DNA of 64,000 nt from Stenotrophomonas acidaminiphila. Lineage in GTDB: Bacteria > Pseudomonadota > Gammaproteobacteria > Xanthomonadales > Xanthomonadaceae. Below, piece after piece: positions 8,105 through 17,116 of this stretch (position 1 is its first letter; each line of letters opens with the position of its first letter). The notes under the pieces are model-generated. The model was not told where the DNA came from. It worked only from the letters and a program-made list of their open reading frames with translations, and did no database searches. The stretch is taken from positions 1,720,501 through 1,784,500 of the forward strand of contig CP019797.1 of assembly GCA_002951995.1 (NCBI GenBank). Direction: 5' to 3'. The position numbers and the translations under genes were made by a program.

Positions 8105-10515
8105 TCAGGCCGGCGTCGCGTCGCCGGCGGCTTCCAGCAGGTCCTGGTGCTGCAGCCGGGTGCGGGTCGGGTCGCCATCCTGCGCCATCGCCCGTTGCAG
8201 GGCGCGACGGGTGGCGGCGGTGACCAGCGATTGCAGGTCGCGCCCGGAGCGGCCTTCGGTGGCCGCGGCCAGCGCATCCACCACTTCATCGACGGCGAAG
8301 TCCAGCGGTTTGCCGGCCAGCTGCAGGCGCAGGATGGCGGCACGCGCCCCGGCGTCGGGCAGGCCGATCCGGATCTTCCGCTCCAGGCGCGAGAGCAGCG
8401 CGCTGTCGATGGCATCGGGGTGGTTGCTGGCGGCCAGCAGGAACACCTGGCCCTGGCGGGTGCCCACGCCATCCAGCTCCTGCAGCAGCTGGGCGACGAT
8501 CTCGGCGTTGAGCTTGTCCGAACCTTCGCCGCCGCGTGGCGGGGCGATGGTGTCGATTTCGTCCAGGAACACGATGCACGGTGCCTGCGCGCGCGCCTTC
8601 TCGAACAGCTGCTTGACCCGTGCGCCGCCGTCGCCGAGGAACTGCCCCTTGACCTCGGTGGAGGACGCGGCGATGAACGACAGCCCGGACTGGCTGGCCA
8701 GCACGCGCGCGATCTGGGTCTTGCCGGTGCCCGGCGGGCCATAGAGCAGGATGCCGCGCGGTACCGGGATGTTCATCCGCGCCAGTTCCTCGGCGTGCAG
8801 CAGCTCCTTGCCCAGGCTTTCGAACTCGGCGCGGGTGGAGGCGGGCAGGATCACGTCGTCCCAGCCCAGCGCCTGCACCGAGGTCGAATTCTTGCCGCGC
8901 AGGCGCGCGATGGCGGCGCTGAAATCGTCCGCCGTCGGGCGCCCGGCCGGGTGGGTGGAGACCACGCTGGTCACCAGCGTGGACAGGTCGCGCCCGGACA
9001 TGCCGCTGGTCTCGCGCACCAGCGCCTCGGTCACCGGCAACGCCAGCTGCGCCTTGCCGAACTCCGCCTGCAGGATGCGCTCGCGCGCGGTTGCGTCCGG
9101 TGCCGGCAGCTCGATGGACACGGTGAAGCGCGACAGCACCGCATCGTCGATCAGTTCACGGCGGTTGGTGGCACCGATCACCAGCACGTTGCCGCCGCCC
9201 TGGTTGAAACCGTCCCATTCGGCGATGAAGGTCTGCACCAGCTCGTTGCCGAAATTGTCGGTGTCGCGGCTGCCGCGGCGCGCGAACGCGCTTTCGCATT
9301 CGTCCACGAACAGGATCGTCGGGCCTTGGCGCGCGCCTGCTCCCACAGCTTCTTGACCTTGGGCCCGGTGTGGCCGATGTGCTCGCCCTTCAGGTCGGCG
9401 ATGGTGACGGCGACGAAGTTGCAGTCCACGTGCCGGGCCAGCTTGCGCGCGATCAGGGTCTTGCCGGTACCCGGCGGGCCCCACAGCAGCATGCCCTTGG
9501 GCAGCGGCGGCTGGCCGGCGGCGAACCGGTCCACCAGCTTGACCACCTGCTCCAGGGTCGCCTCGGGAATGGCCACGTCCTGCCAGTTGGCTTCCATCTT
9601 GTCGAGCGAACCCAGGCGGGTGAGCAGCGACTGCAGCACCTGCTGCTCGCGCTCGTGCGGCGCGCTGAGCTGCTGCAGCTCGACGATGGCCGGCGCGAAC
9701 GGCACCAGCAGCGGCGCCAGCTTGGCGGCCAGCGGCTCCCAGACGGCACGGTGGCCGTCGACTTCGGCACGGACCCGTACGAAGCCGCCCGGATGGCCGT
9801 TGAGCGGCAACCGGATGAAGATGTCCGGGTCCTTGTCGGCGGCGATGTCGGTGCCCAGGCCGACCATCACCGCATGGGAATTGTCGTGCTTGTCGGCCAG
9901 CTGCCAGCTGATGCCCAGCTTCTCCGCCGACGGTGCCGGTGCGCGCACCACCGGGTAGGGATGCGCGCGGCCGTCCTCATGCTTCCTGCCGAAGGCGTTC
10001 AGCTGCAGCTGGCGCTTGCCCAGTTCGTCGATCGAGGCCAGCACCGGGGCGGCGTTGCGTCGTACCAGCCGACGCCGGCCCAGCCACACCAGCGCGGCGT
10101 ACAGCGGCAGCGCCGGCGGCACCACGGCGCACAGGCCGAACAGCAGGCTCACCGGGAACGGGAAGCGATAGCTGTACAAAGTGAAGATCTGGCTGAGCTG
10201 GAAGTACAGCAGCAGGCTGCCGAGCAGGCCCAGCCATACCAGCAGCCGCAAGCCACCGGTGCCCAGCGCCGCCTTCAGGCTCAGCGCCGGGCCCAGGGTG
10301 CCCTTGCGCGCAGCCTGCAGCGCATCGCGGCGCGCCTGCGCCAGGCCCTGCTCGAATGCCGGGCGCATGGCCTGGGCGGCCTGGCAGGCGGCAGGGTAGG
10401 CAGTGCCGAGCGCCTGCTTGGCGCTGTCGAGGCGTTGCCGGCACTGGGCCAGTTCTTCAAGCAGCACGGTGCGCTGTCGGTCGATGAAGCTGCTGCGTGA
10501 AGCGACTGGATCCAT
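8105..10515 (-). pseudogene. membrane-anchored tandem AAA+ ATPase, frame broken near 9324
   Basis: Read across one frameshift this is a protein of about 803 residues. Residues 1-70 are helical and charged, two membrane segments follow (about 88-108 and 122-147), then a poorly conserved region, then two AAA+ domains. Domain 1 has Walker A GPPGTGKT at 346-353; its Walker B (ILFVDECE) lies just past the frameshift. Domain 2 has its own GPPGTGKT and IVFLDEID. The break is in the second-region helix, where restoring one G near 9321-9327 rejoins EQARAK to GPTILFVDE. Both halves are well conserved, so the gene is probably intact in the cell. The two-domain layout resembles Cdc48/FtsH-type unfoldases without a protease domain; the role is unknown. 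Confidence 0.8.
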
Positions 10516-10530
10516 GAACTGTGTCCTGTA

Positions 10531-10561
10531 AAGAAAACGGCCGGATCTTCGTGATCCGGCC
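10531..10561 (-). terminator. rho-independent terminator of fpr
   Basis: A GGCCGGATC / GATCCGGCC stem, followed on the minus strand by GTTTTCTT, lies between the fpr stop and the AAA+ gene start. It separates the two leftward units. Confidence 0.8.
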
Positions 10562-10624
10562 GGTACGTTAAACGATCGACATGGCGCTTCAAAGGCGCCG
10601 GCTGTCGGTGAATTCCCTACAGCC

Positions 10625-11407
10625 TCACTTCTCCACGAACGCGCGCTCGAACACGTAGTGCCCCGGCGAACCGATCCGCGGCGAGACCTCGAAGCCGCGT
10701 GCGTCCAGCACCGTGCGCAGGTCGGCCAGCATCTGCGGGCTGCCGCAGATCATGAAGCGGTCGCTGGCCGGGTCGAACGCCGGCAGGCCCAGCGTGCGCG
10801 GCATCTCGCCGGTTTCGATCAGCGTGGTCAGGCGGCCCTGGTTGCGGAACGGCTCGCGCGTGACCGCCGGGTAGTACAGCAGTTTGTCGCGGACGATGTC
10901 GCCGAGGATATCGTCCTCGAACAGCGCCTTCTCGAAGTACTCGCGGTAGGCCAGGTCGCGCTCGTAACGCACGCCGTGGCAGACGATGACCTTCTCGAAG
11001 CGCTCGTAGGTCTCCGGGTCCTTGACGATGCTCAGCCACGGCGCCAGGCCGGTGCCGGTACCCAGCAGGTACAGGTGCTTGCCGGGGTGCAGGTCGGAGA
11101 TCAGCAGGGTGCCGGTGGGCTTCTTGCCGACCAGGATGGTGTCGCCGGGCTTGAGGTGCTGCAGCCGCGAGGTGAGCGGGCCGTCCTGCACCTTGATGCT
11201 GAAGAAGTGCAGCTGCTCTTCCCAGTTGGCGCTGGCGATGGAGTAGGCGCGCATCAACGGCCGGCCGCCCTCGTTTTCCAGGCCGATCATCACGAACTGG
11301 CCGTTCTCGAAGCGGAAGCCATTGTCACGGGTGGTGGAAAAGCTGAAGTAGGCGTCCGTCCAATGACGGACTTCAAGCACCGTTTCGGTGCCGTAAGCGG
11401 AAGACAT
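10625..11407 (-). CDS. fpr: ferredoxin--NADP(+) reductase
   Basis: A 260-residue FAD enzyme that transfers electrons between NADPH and ferredoxin/flavodoxin, supplying redox repair and FeS-dependent enzymes. The FAD-binding RAYSIAS motif, the NADP-binding GTGTGLAPWLS loop and the VCHGVRY strand are all present, and the protein ends in the characteristic FERAFVEK. The ATG at 11407 (MSSAYGTETVLEVRHW) gives the family length; an in-frame ATG at 11449 would add a non-homologous leader. It is followed by its own terminator. Confidence 0.93.
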   Translation of the reverse strand: MSSAYGTETVLEVRHWTDAYFSFSTTRDNGFRFENGQFVMIGLENEGGRPLMRAYSIASANWEEQLHFFSIKVQDGPLTSRLQHLKPGDTILVGKKPTGTLLISDLHPGKHLYLLGTGTGLAPWLSIVKDPETYERFEKVIVCHGVRYERDLAYREYFEKALFEDDILGDIVRDKLLYYPAVTREPFRNQGRLTTLIETGEMPRTLGLPAFDPASDRFMICGSPQMLADLRTVLDARGFEVSPRIGSPGHYVFERAFVEK

Positions 11408-11540
11408 GCCGGGATTCTTCGGGGGATGTAAACCTGCGCATTCTAGCAAACCGCCTCCGGGCGGCCGTAATGCGACCGTTTGTCGCCCCTGCCGGCGGGG
11501 GGCGCTGCTGCCGGCCGGGGCGCCGGCGCGCTGCGCGCGC

Positions 11541-13406
11541 TCAGCGGTAACCGGCGGCCTGCAGCTCGAACAGCTCGGCGTAGCGCCCGCCCTGGGCCAT
11601 CAGTTCGGCATGGGTGCCGCTGGCCTCGATGCGGCCGTCGGCCAGCACCAGGATCCGGTCGGCCATGCGCACGGAGGAAAAACGGTGCGAGATCAGCACC
11701 GCGGTGCGCTGTTCGGACAGTTCCTTGAAGCGCTGGAACACCTCGAACTCGGCACGCGCGTCCAGCGCCGCGGTGGGTTCGTCCAGGATCATCACCTGCG
11801 CGTCGCGCATGTAGGCGCGGGCGATGGCGATCTTCTGCCATTGGCCGCCGGACAGGTCCACGCCGTTCTTGAAGCGGCGGCCGATCAGCTGCCCATACCC
11901 TTCGGGCAGGGCATCGATCACCTCGTCGGCCAGCGCCCGCCGCGCGGCGTCGCGGATGCGCGCCGTGTCCGGCATCGCATCGACCTGGCCGACGCCGATG
12001 TTCTCGGCCGCCGTCAGGTGGTAGCGCACGAAGTCCTGGAAGATCACCCCCATGTTGGCGCGCAGGTCGTCCAGGTCGTAGTCGCGCAGGTCGCGCCCGT
12101 CGAGCAGGATGCGGCCTTCGTCCGGGTCGTAGAGCCGTGCCAGCAGCTTGACCAGGGTGGTCTTGCCGGCGCCGTTCTCGCCGACCAGGGCGATCACCTC
12201 GCCGGCCCTGAGCTGGAAATCGAGATGCCGCACCGCCCAGCGCTCGGCATCGGGATAGCGGAAGCCCACGTTCTCGAACACGAATCCCTGGCGGATCGGG
12301 CGCGGCACCGGCAGCGCATCCGGGCGCGAGCGGATCTCCGGCTCGATGGCGAAGAACGAGAACAGGTCGTCCAGGTACAGCGCCTGCCCGGCGACCTGCG
12401 AAAAGCCGGTCAACAGGCCTTCCAGCAGCTGCCGCAGGCGCAGGAAGCTGCCGGACAGGAAAGTCAGGTCGCCGATGCTGAAATCGCCGCGGATCGTGCG
12501 CCAGGCGATGTAGGCATAGGCGGCGTAGTAGCCCAGCGTGCCCAGCGCCGCCAGCACCGTGCCCCAGAGCGCACGCTTGCGCGCCAGCCTGCGGTTGGCC
12601 TGGTAGAAGCGCCCGGCCAGCAGTTTGTAGCGGTCGATCAGGAACCGGTGGAGGTTGAAGATCTTCACCTCCTTGGCGGTTTCCACGCTGGCGCCGACCT
12701 GGCGCAGGTAGTCGAGCTGGCGCCGCTCCGGGGTCCAGCTGTAGTTGAGCGAATAGCCCAGCGTGTTGAAGTGCGACTCGCCCAGGAACGCCGGCACCAG
12801 CGCCAGCGCCAGCAGGGCGATCAGCCACGGCGCATAGGCGACCAGGCCGGCGGCGAAGCTGATCACGGTGACCATGTCCTGCGCCTGCCCGAGCAACTGG
12901 CTCATCAGGTTCATGCGGCCCATGGTCTGGCGCCGGGCGCGGTCGAGCTTGTCCTGCAGCTCCGGGTCCTCGAAATCTTCCAGGTCCAGTTCGGCGGCGT
13001 GTTCCATCAGGCGCACGCTGGTGGCGTTGGTGAACAGCTCCGACAGCAGGGTGTCGGCATAGCTGACGACACGCCCCAACAGGTCCGAGGCGATGGCGAT
13101 GCCCAGCTCCAGTACCAGCAGCTCCAGCAGCGTGTCCAGGTGGCCGCTGGCCAGTGCCTCGCCCAGCGGCGGCATGGCACCGGCGCCGGCCAGGCGCACC
13201 GCCTCGTCGATGATCAGCTTGCCCACGTACAGCATCGCCACCGGCAGCAGCGCGCGCAGCAGGCGCAGGCACAGGCTGGCCAGGGTCAACCCCGGGCTGG
13301 TCTGCCATACCTGCCGCAGGAACGGCGGCAGGTTGCGCATGGCGTTCATGCGCTCGCGGAAGCTGGGGCGTTTGCCGGTGGCGGAAACGGACGGCGCGTG
13401 CGGCAT
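11541..13406 (-). CDS. ABC exporter, fused permease and ATPase
   Basis: A 621-residue half-transporter of the ABC export type. The N-terminal half carries about six membrane helices (roughly 35-320); the C-terminal half is the nucleotide-binding domain with Walker A GENGAGKTT (409-417), Q-loop FQDF (about 456-459), signature LSGGQ (518-522) and Walker B VMILDEP (538-544). It should act as a homodimer in the inner membrane exporting a lipid, peptide or drug; no signal in the sequence indicates which. It is monocistronic by spacing. Confidence 0.88.
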   Translation of the reverse strand: MPHAPSVSATGKRPSFRERMNAMRNLPPFLRQVWQTSPGLTLASLCLRLLRALLPVAMLYVGKLIIDEAVRLAGAGAMPPLGEALASGHLDTLLELLVLELGIAIASDLLGRVVSYADTLLSELFTNATSVRLMEHAAELDLEDFEDPELQDKLDRARRQTMGRMNLMSQLLGQAQDMVTVISFAAGLVAYAPWLIALLALALVPAFLGESHFNTLGYSLNYSWTPERRQLDYLRQVGASVETAKEVKIFNLHRFLIDRYKLLAGRFYQANRRLARKRALWGTVLAALGTLGYYAAYAYIAWRTIRGDFSIGDLTFLSGSFLRLRQLLEGLLTGFSQVAGQALYLDDLFSFFAIEPEIRSRPDALPVPRPIRQGFVFENVGFRYPDAERWAVRHLDFQLRAGEVIALVGENGAGKTTLVKLLARLYDPDEGRILLDGRDLRDYDLDDLRANMGVIFQDFVRYHLTAAENIGVGQVDAMPDTARIRDAARRALADEVIDALPEGYGQLIGRRFKNGVDLSGGQWQKIAIARAYMRDAQVMILDEPTAALDARAEFEVFQRFKELSEQRTAVLISHRFSSVRMADRILVLADGRIEASGTHAELMAQGGRYAELFELQAAGYR

Positions 13407-13455
13407 GCGGGGCTCGTGCGAGGGGCCGGCTCAGGTTAACCGTTGCCGCCGGGAT

Positions 13456-13773
13456 TCAGCCGTTCCCGTCCTGGCCGGTGGCGCCGCCGTGCGCGGCACC
13501 ATCGCCGCCCGGGTCGTCGCGCACCGCACGGCCGCGCGGGCCGAAGGAATGGCTGCCGCTGTCGATGTTGAGGTGGCTGCGCACGCCGCGGACGCCGTCG
13601 ATCGCCGCCACCGTGGCTTCCACCTGCCGCCTGGTCGCCGCGTCGGGCACGTCGCCGGAGAGCGTGACGTGGCCCTCGCTGACCTGTACCAGCACCTGCG
13701 AGAAACGGCCCTCGGCGCCCAGCGTGCGCACTACTTCGTCACCGATCAGCGTATCGGAACGTTCCGCGGCCAT
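13456..13773 (-). CDS. BON domain protein
   Basis: A 105-residue protein whose residues 8-75 form one BON domain (IGDEVVRTLGAEGRFSQVLVQVSEGHVTLSGDVPD then a conserved GVRGVRSHL), a fold thought to bind phospholipid or envelope surfaces. There is no signal peptide, so it may be cytosolic or a short regulator. The ATG at 13773 is preceded by a good CAGGAGA. The C-terminal 30 residues are Gly/Arg-rich and probably disordered. A second, secreted BON protein is encoded at 49395. Confidence 0.78.
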   Translation of the reverse strand: MAAERSDTLIGDEVVRTLGAEGRFSQVLVQVSEGHVTLSGDVPDAATRRQVEATVAAIDGVRGVRSHLNIDSGSHSFGPRGRAVRDDPGGDGAAHGGATGQDGNG

Positions 13774-13834
13774 GGCCGTCTCCTGCGGGAAGGGGGTTCC
13801 ACCATGGCGCAGGCGGCGTGAGTGCCCCGTCACC

Positions 13835-14479
13835 TCAGCGGCGCGGGCCTTCCGGTGGCGGCGGGTCGGAGGACTGCAGCGCCACCGGCAGGTGCCAGCC
13901 ATAGTGCATGGCCATCATCCGCAGCCCGAAGCACAGCCCGGCACCGGCCAGCGCGCACGGCAGCGGCGCCAGCCCGAGCCAGTAGCCGAGCGCCACCACC
14001 GCGGCGCCGGCCAGCGCGGCCACGGCGTACAGCTCGGCCTGCAGCACCAGCGGCACCTGCGCCAGCAGCACGTCGCGGGCGATGCCGCCGCCGATGCCGG
14101 TGAGCATGCCCAGCGCTGCGGCCATCGGCGGGGCGATGCCGAAGGCCAGCGCCTTCTGCGTGCCGGCCACCGCGAACAGCGCCAGGCCCATCGCGTCGAA
14201 CATGCGTACCGGGTACTGCAGGCGTTCGATCAGCGGCGCCCAGAAAAAGGTCACGATGCCTGCGGCCAGGGTGATGGCCGGGTAGCGCCAGTCGCTGATC
14301 GCCGCCACCGGGGTGGCGCCGATCAGCAGGTCACGGGTGATGCCACCGGCCAGCGCGGCGGCGAACGACAGCACCAGCACGCCGAAGATGTCCAGCCGTC
14401 GGCGTACCCCCATCGTCGCCCCGGACAGGGCGAAGACGAAGGTGCCGATGAGGTCGAGGATCAGTACCAGGGTTCCCAT
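13835..14479 (-). CDS. trimeric intracellular cation (TRIC) channel-like membrane protein, complete copy
   Basis: A 214-residue protein of the UPF0126/TRIC family with seven hydrophobic segments. The two internal repeats are recognisable through GGITRDLLIG and GGGIARDVLLAQVP. The start ATG at 14479 gives MGTLVLILDLIGTFVFALSGA, the normal family beginning. This is the full-length copy; a diverged fragment of the same gene lies at 16578-16877 on the far side of the RHS island. About 297 bp (14195-14492) are shared between them at about 91-92% identity by direct alignment. Bacterial TRICs conduct monovalent cations; a specific role here is unknown. Confidence 0.87.
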   Translation of the reverse strand: MGTLVLILDLIGTFVFALSGATMGVRRRLDIFGVLVLSFAAALAGGITRDLLIGATPVAAISDWRYPAITLAAGIVTFFWAPLIERLQYPVRMFDAMGLALFAVAGTQKALAFGIAPPMAAALGMLTGIGGGIARDVLLAQVPLVLQAELYAVAALAGAAVVALGYWLGLAPLPCALAGAGLCFGLRMMAMHYGWHLPVALQSSDPPPPEGPRR

Positions 14480-14800
14480 GCGGCGGTATTGTGCCTGATC
14501 GAGTGGATCGAGCAGGGGAGGGCGAGTCGCTTCGGGAGGGGATCTATCTACAAGTCCGAAGGTCACGCCTGTTTTTGGATGTCTAAGTCTGCCGGAGTCA
14601 GTCCTCTGTTCAAGGCATGCCGGCGCTATGGGGTATTTTGAGCATCTTGATATAATCGAGATGCTCGTTTTTCTGGTGAACGTTGGCTTGGGTTGTAAAA
14701 AAAATAATTTGATCCAATGAATAAAATATTGTCAGCAGCATAAGGTTCCAGTAAGTCGATGGATGTAGTAGTGAACTCCATGCTCGATCATGGAGCGCCC
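14480..14800. other. AT-rich gene-free flank of the RHS island
   Basis: The first dozen bases upstream of the TRIC start match the other TRIC copy, after which the sequence becomes unrelated and, from about 14630, strongly AT-rich, with A runs near 14697. This is the 3' flank of the RHS gene. No coding frame, tRNA or inverted repeat end of a transposon could be found. Confidence 0.6.
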
Positions 14801-16494
14801 TCAGGGGGTTGGGGCGCTGGACTGCGTAATACGTGTAGGGCGAGCATAGATGTCAAATTCGCTGATTGCCATTGAATGCTGAATGCCATCGCGAACGACT
14901 ACTCGTCTGACAAGTGGCCGGATTTTTACGGATGAATCATCAGAGCCGCCCCATTGCCATCCATATGTGGGCGGGAATGGCATGCTTGGCACATCTTGGT
15001 CGCTCAAGTAAGTTAATTCTTCCATTTCAACTATTGAGCCGGCTGGTGTTTTTAGGCGTGAGCCGAGTAGTCTCCCTTCGTTTAGCATATAGACAATTCC
15101 AAAGTCAATTTCGCGGCGAGATCCATCCGGTTCGATAGTGACGAACGTCTTCTTTAGCGGGCAGGTGGTGCATGGTGGAATGCTGCCAGTCCATAGTTCA
15201 AAATTAAATCCGCTGTATTGGTAATTCCATGTCAGCGGAGATGGGAGGCCAGGGCCGTGTAGTGTTTTGGATGTTATGGCGAAGAGTTCGTAAAATATTG
15301 GAATAGTTGGATAAAAGAAGATGGTAGACTGATTTGTGTCAACTTGAGCGACACAACTTATTTCGGGAATGCCTGATCTATATTCCTGAGTATGGCTGAA
15401 GTTGAACGTTCCAGTGGCGCCGGATGGATGCCCGATAGTGAGTGATAGGCTTCGTTCGGTCATGGGGGGCCGTCCAGACAACCGGGCCCCAGTCGATCAG
15501 CCCAGTAAATATCGGGCATGAGCATGTCTGCTGTCGACGAAAACGTCCACTTGCTTGCATCAGGAAGTATGACCGTAGAGAGTCCTGTTGTTGAATACTG
15601 GTAGCTCCAGGTTCTTCCGGATGCTGTCACAGTTGCAACGCTTCCATTGGAATAGGTAATTGTGATCTGCCGACCATCGCTGGCTGTGATTGCTATGGGG
15701 AGTCGGCTGGGCGTATTGTCGTAGGTATATTCAACCCAATTACCATATCTATCTTCAATTTTGCTGGCAAGAAAAAATATTTCGGCACGATTGTACGAGT
15801 CTCCATTTTCATAATTTCCCATTGCTCCTGCATTTCGTTCGGTTGCAACATTTAGATAATATTTTATTCCGGAGGTGGTTTCTATCACAAAGCCTTCGCC
15901 GGGATAATTTCCGAGCATGCTTGTGCATGAAACAGAATCCAGTTTGCTTGTCGTCCACTTCCTAATTTTACCGTCTTGCTTTACAAACTGCTGATGATTG
16001 ACGGCAATCAGTGACCTCTTGCCGTCTCCCGGTATGCTGAATGTAAATCCTGAAAATATGTCGTCTATTCGCGATGGTGGAGCTGTTCTGGGAAAGAAGT
16101 TGGAGGAGCAGCGTGGCTCAGGATTGGGGCCGGATCCGCTCCAGCCATAGCGTTCATCGAATACGCCGGAAAGATGTGGAACCTCTATTTCCCAGTCTCC
16201 CGCGCCGCCATATGTCTTCGCCTGGGACGAAGCCAGGATTGGGCGAATCTTCAATTTTCTAGAAAAAGAGACCGGGAGATTGCTGTTGCCAGGCAAGTCT
16301 ACATCTACGTGTCGGAACTCCACCGTGCCGTCAAATCCATTTATGGCATCGCCGAAAAGATCAGACTTCAGTGGGCCGACCACCTCGGCTGATCTTACTT
16401 TCTTGTCGTAGTCTGCCCACGGCGGAAGAGCGGCACTGGCAATTTTTAAAAATATTACATTTATCGTAATTATTAAATAAATCCATTTCTTCAT
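14801..16494 (-). pseudogene. RHS/YD-type secreted protein, N-terminal part only, frame broken near 15464
   Basis: A signal peptide (MKKWIYLIITINVIFLKIASA) leads into a region typical of orphan RHS proteins of this family: FDGTVEFRHVDVDLPGNSNLPVSFSR, a GYSLP-like core and a YD-like stretch SKIEDRYGNWVEYTYDNTPSRLP. The frame closes at GCLDGPP but resumes one frame over as MTERSLSLTIGHPSGATGTF; one extra C in the C6 run (plus-strand G run 15464-15469) would join them into about 565 residues. The joined protein then stops at 14801 without the repeat cage or a toxin tip seen in full RHS proteins of over 1,000 residues. GC is far below the neighbours, a sign of transfer. Confidence 0.75.
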
Positions 16495-16577
16495 GATCCA
16501 CTCCTGGATATTGTCTGTCTGAGGGTGCTTGATGGCGAGGTTGGTGCAATCGATACACGGGGGCTTTCAGGGTGATG

Positions 16578-16877
16578 TTATCCAGTGCGGATCTCGAACA
16601 TGCGCACCGGGTACTGCATGCGCTCGATCAGTGGCGCCCAGAAGAAGGTAACGATGCCCGCGGTTAGAGTGATGGCCGGATAGCGCCAGTCGCTGATGGC
16701 CGCCACCGGGGTGGCGCCGATCAGCAGGTCGCGGGTGATGCCGCCGGCCAATGCGGCGGCGAAGGACAGCACCAGCACGCCGAAGATGTCCGACCGCCGG
16801 CGCACCCCCATCGTCGCCCTGGACAAGGCGAAGACGAAGGTGCCGATGAGGTCGAGGATCAGGACCAGTGTTCCCAT
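16578..16877 (-). pseudogene. 3'-truncated second copy of the TRIC channel gene
   Basis: This frame starts with MGTLVLILDLIGTFVFALSRA and matches the first about 93 residues of the complete copy at 13835-14479, then ends abruptly in EIRTG where the RHS island begins. Around 25 of about 297 aligned bases differ, mostly at synonymous positions, so the two copies are diverged homologues rather than a fresh duplication. Homology upstream of both starts ends at the same place (GCGGCGGTATTGTGC). The fragment lacks the second half of the channel and should be non-functional. Confidence 0.85.
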
Positions 16878-17116
16878 GCGGCGGTATTGTGCGGCCTGCC
16901 GCCGGTGGAGGCCATTGCAGCCGCCAGGCGTGCCGGCGCGTCATGGCGGTACTCCCCCATGGGCCGTCATGGACGGGAGCCCGTGACGGATGGTGGGGCG
17001 GACAGGAAACCGCCGGAGCGGTTTCCAACATCGCGCAGCGATGGCCCACAGGGCGCCCGCCATGGATGGCAGGGCGTAAAATGCCCGGCTCAACCCCCGC
17101 CAGCCTCGAGCAAGCC

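Noticed and set aside
11406..13439. 677-codon plus-strand frame antisense to the ABC exporter
   Set aside because: No motifs; the minus-strand ABC protein has all catalytic signatures.
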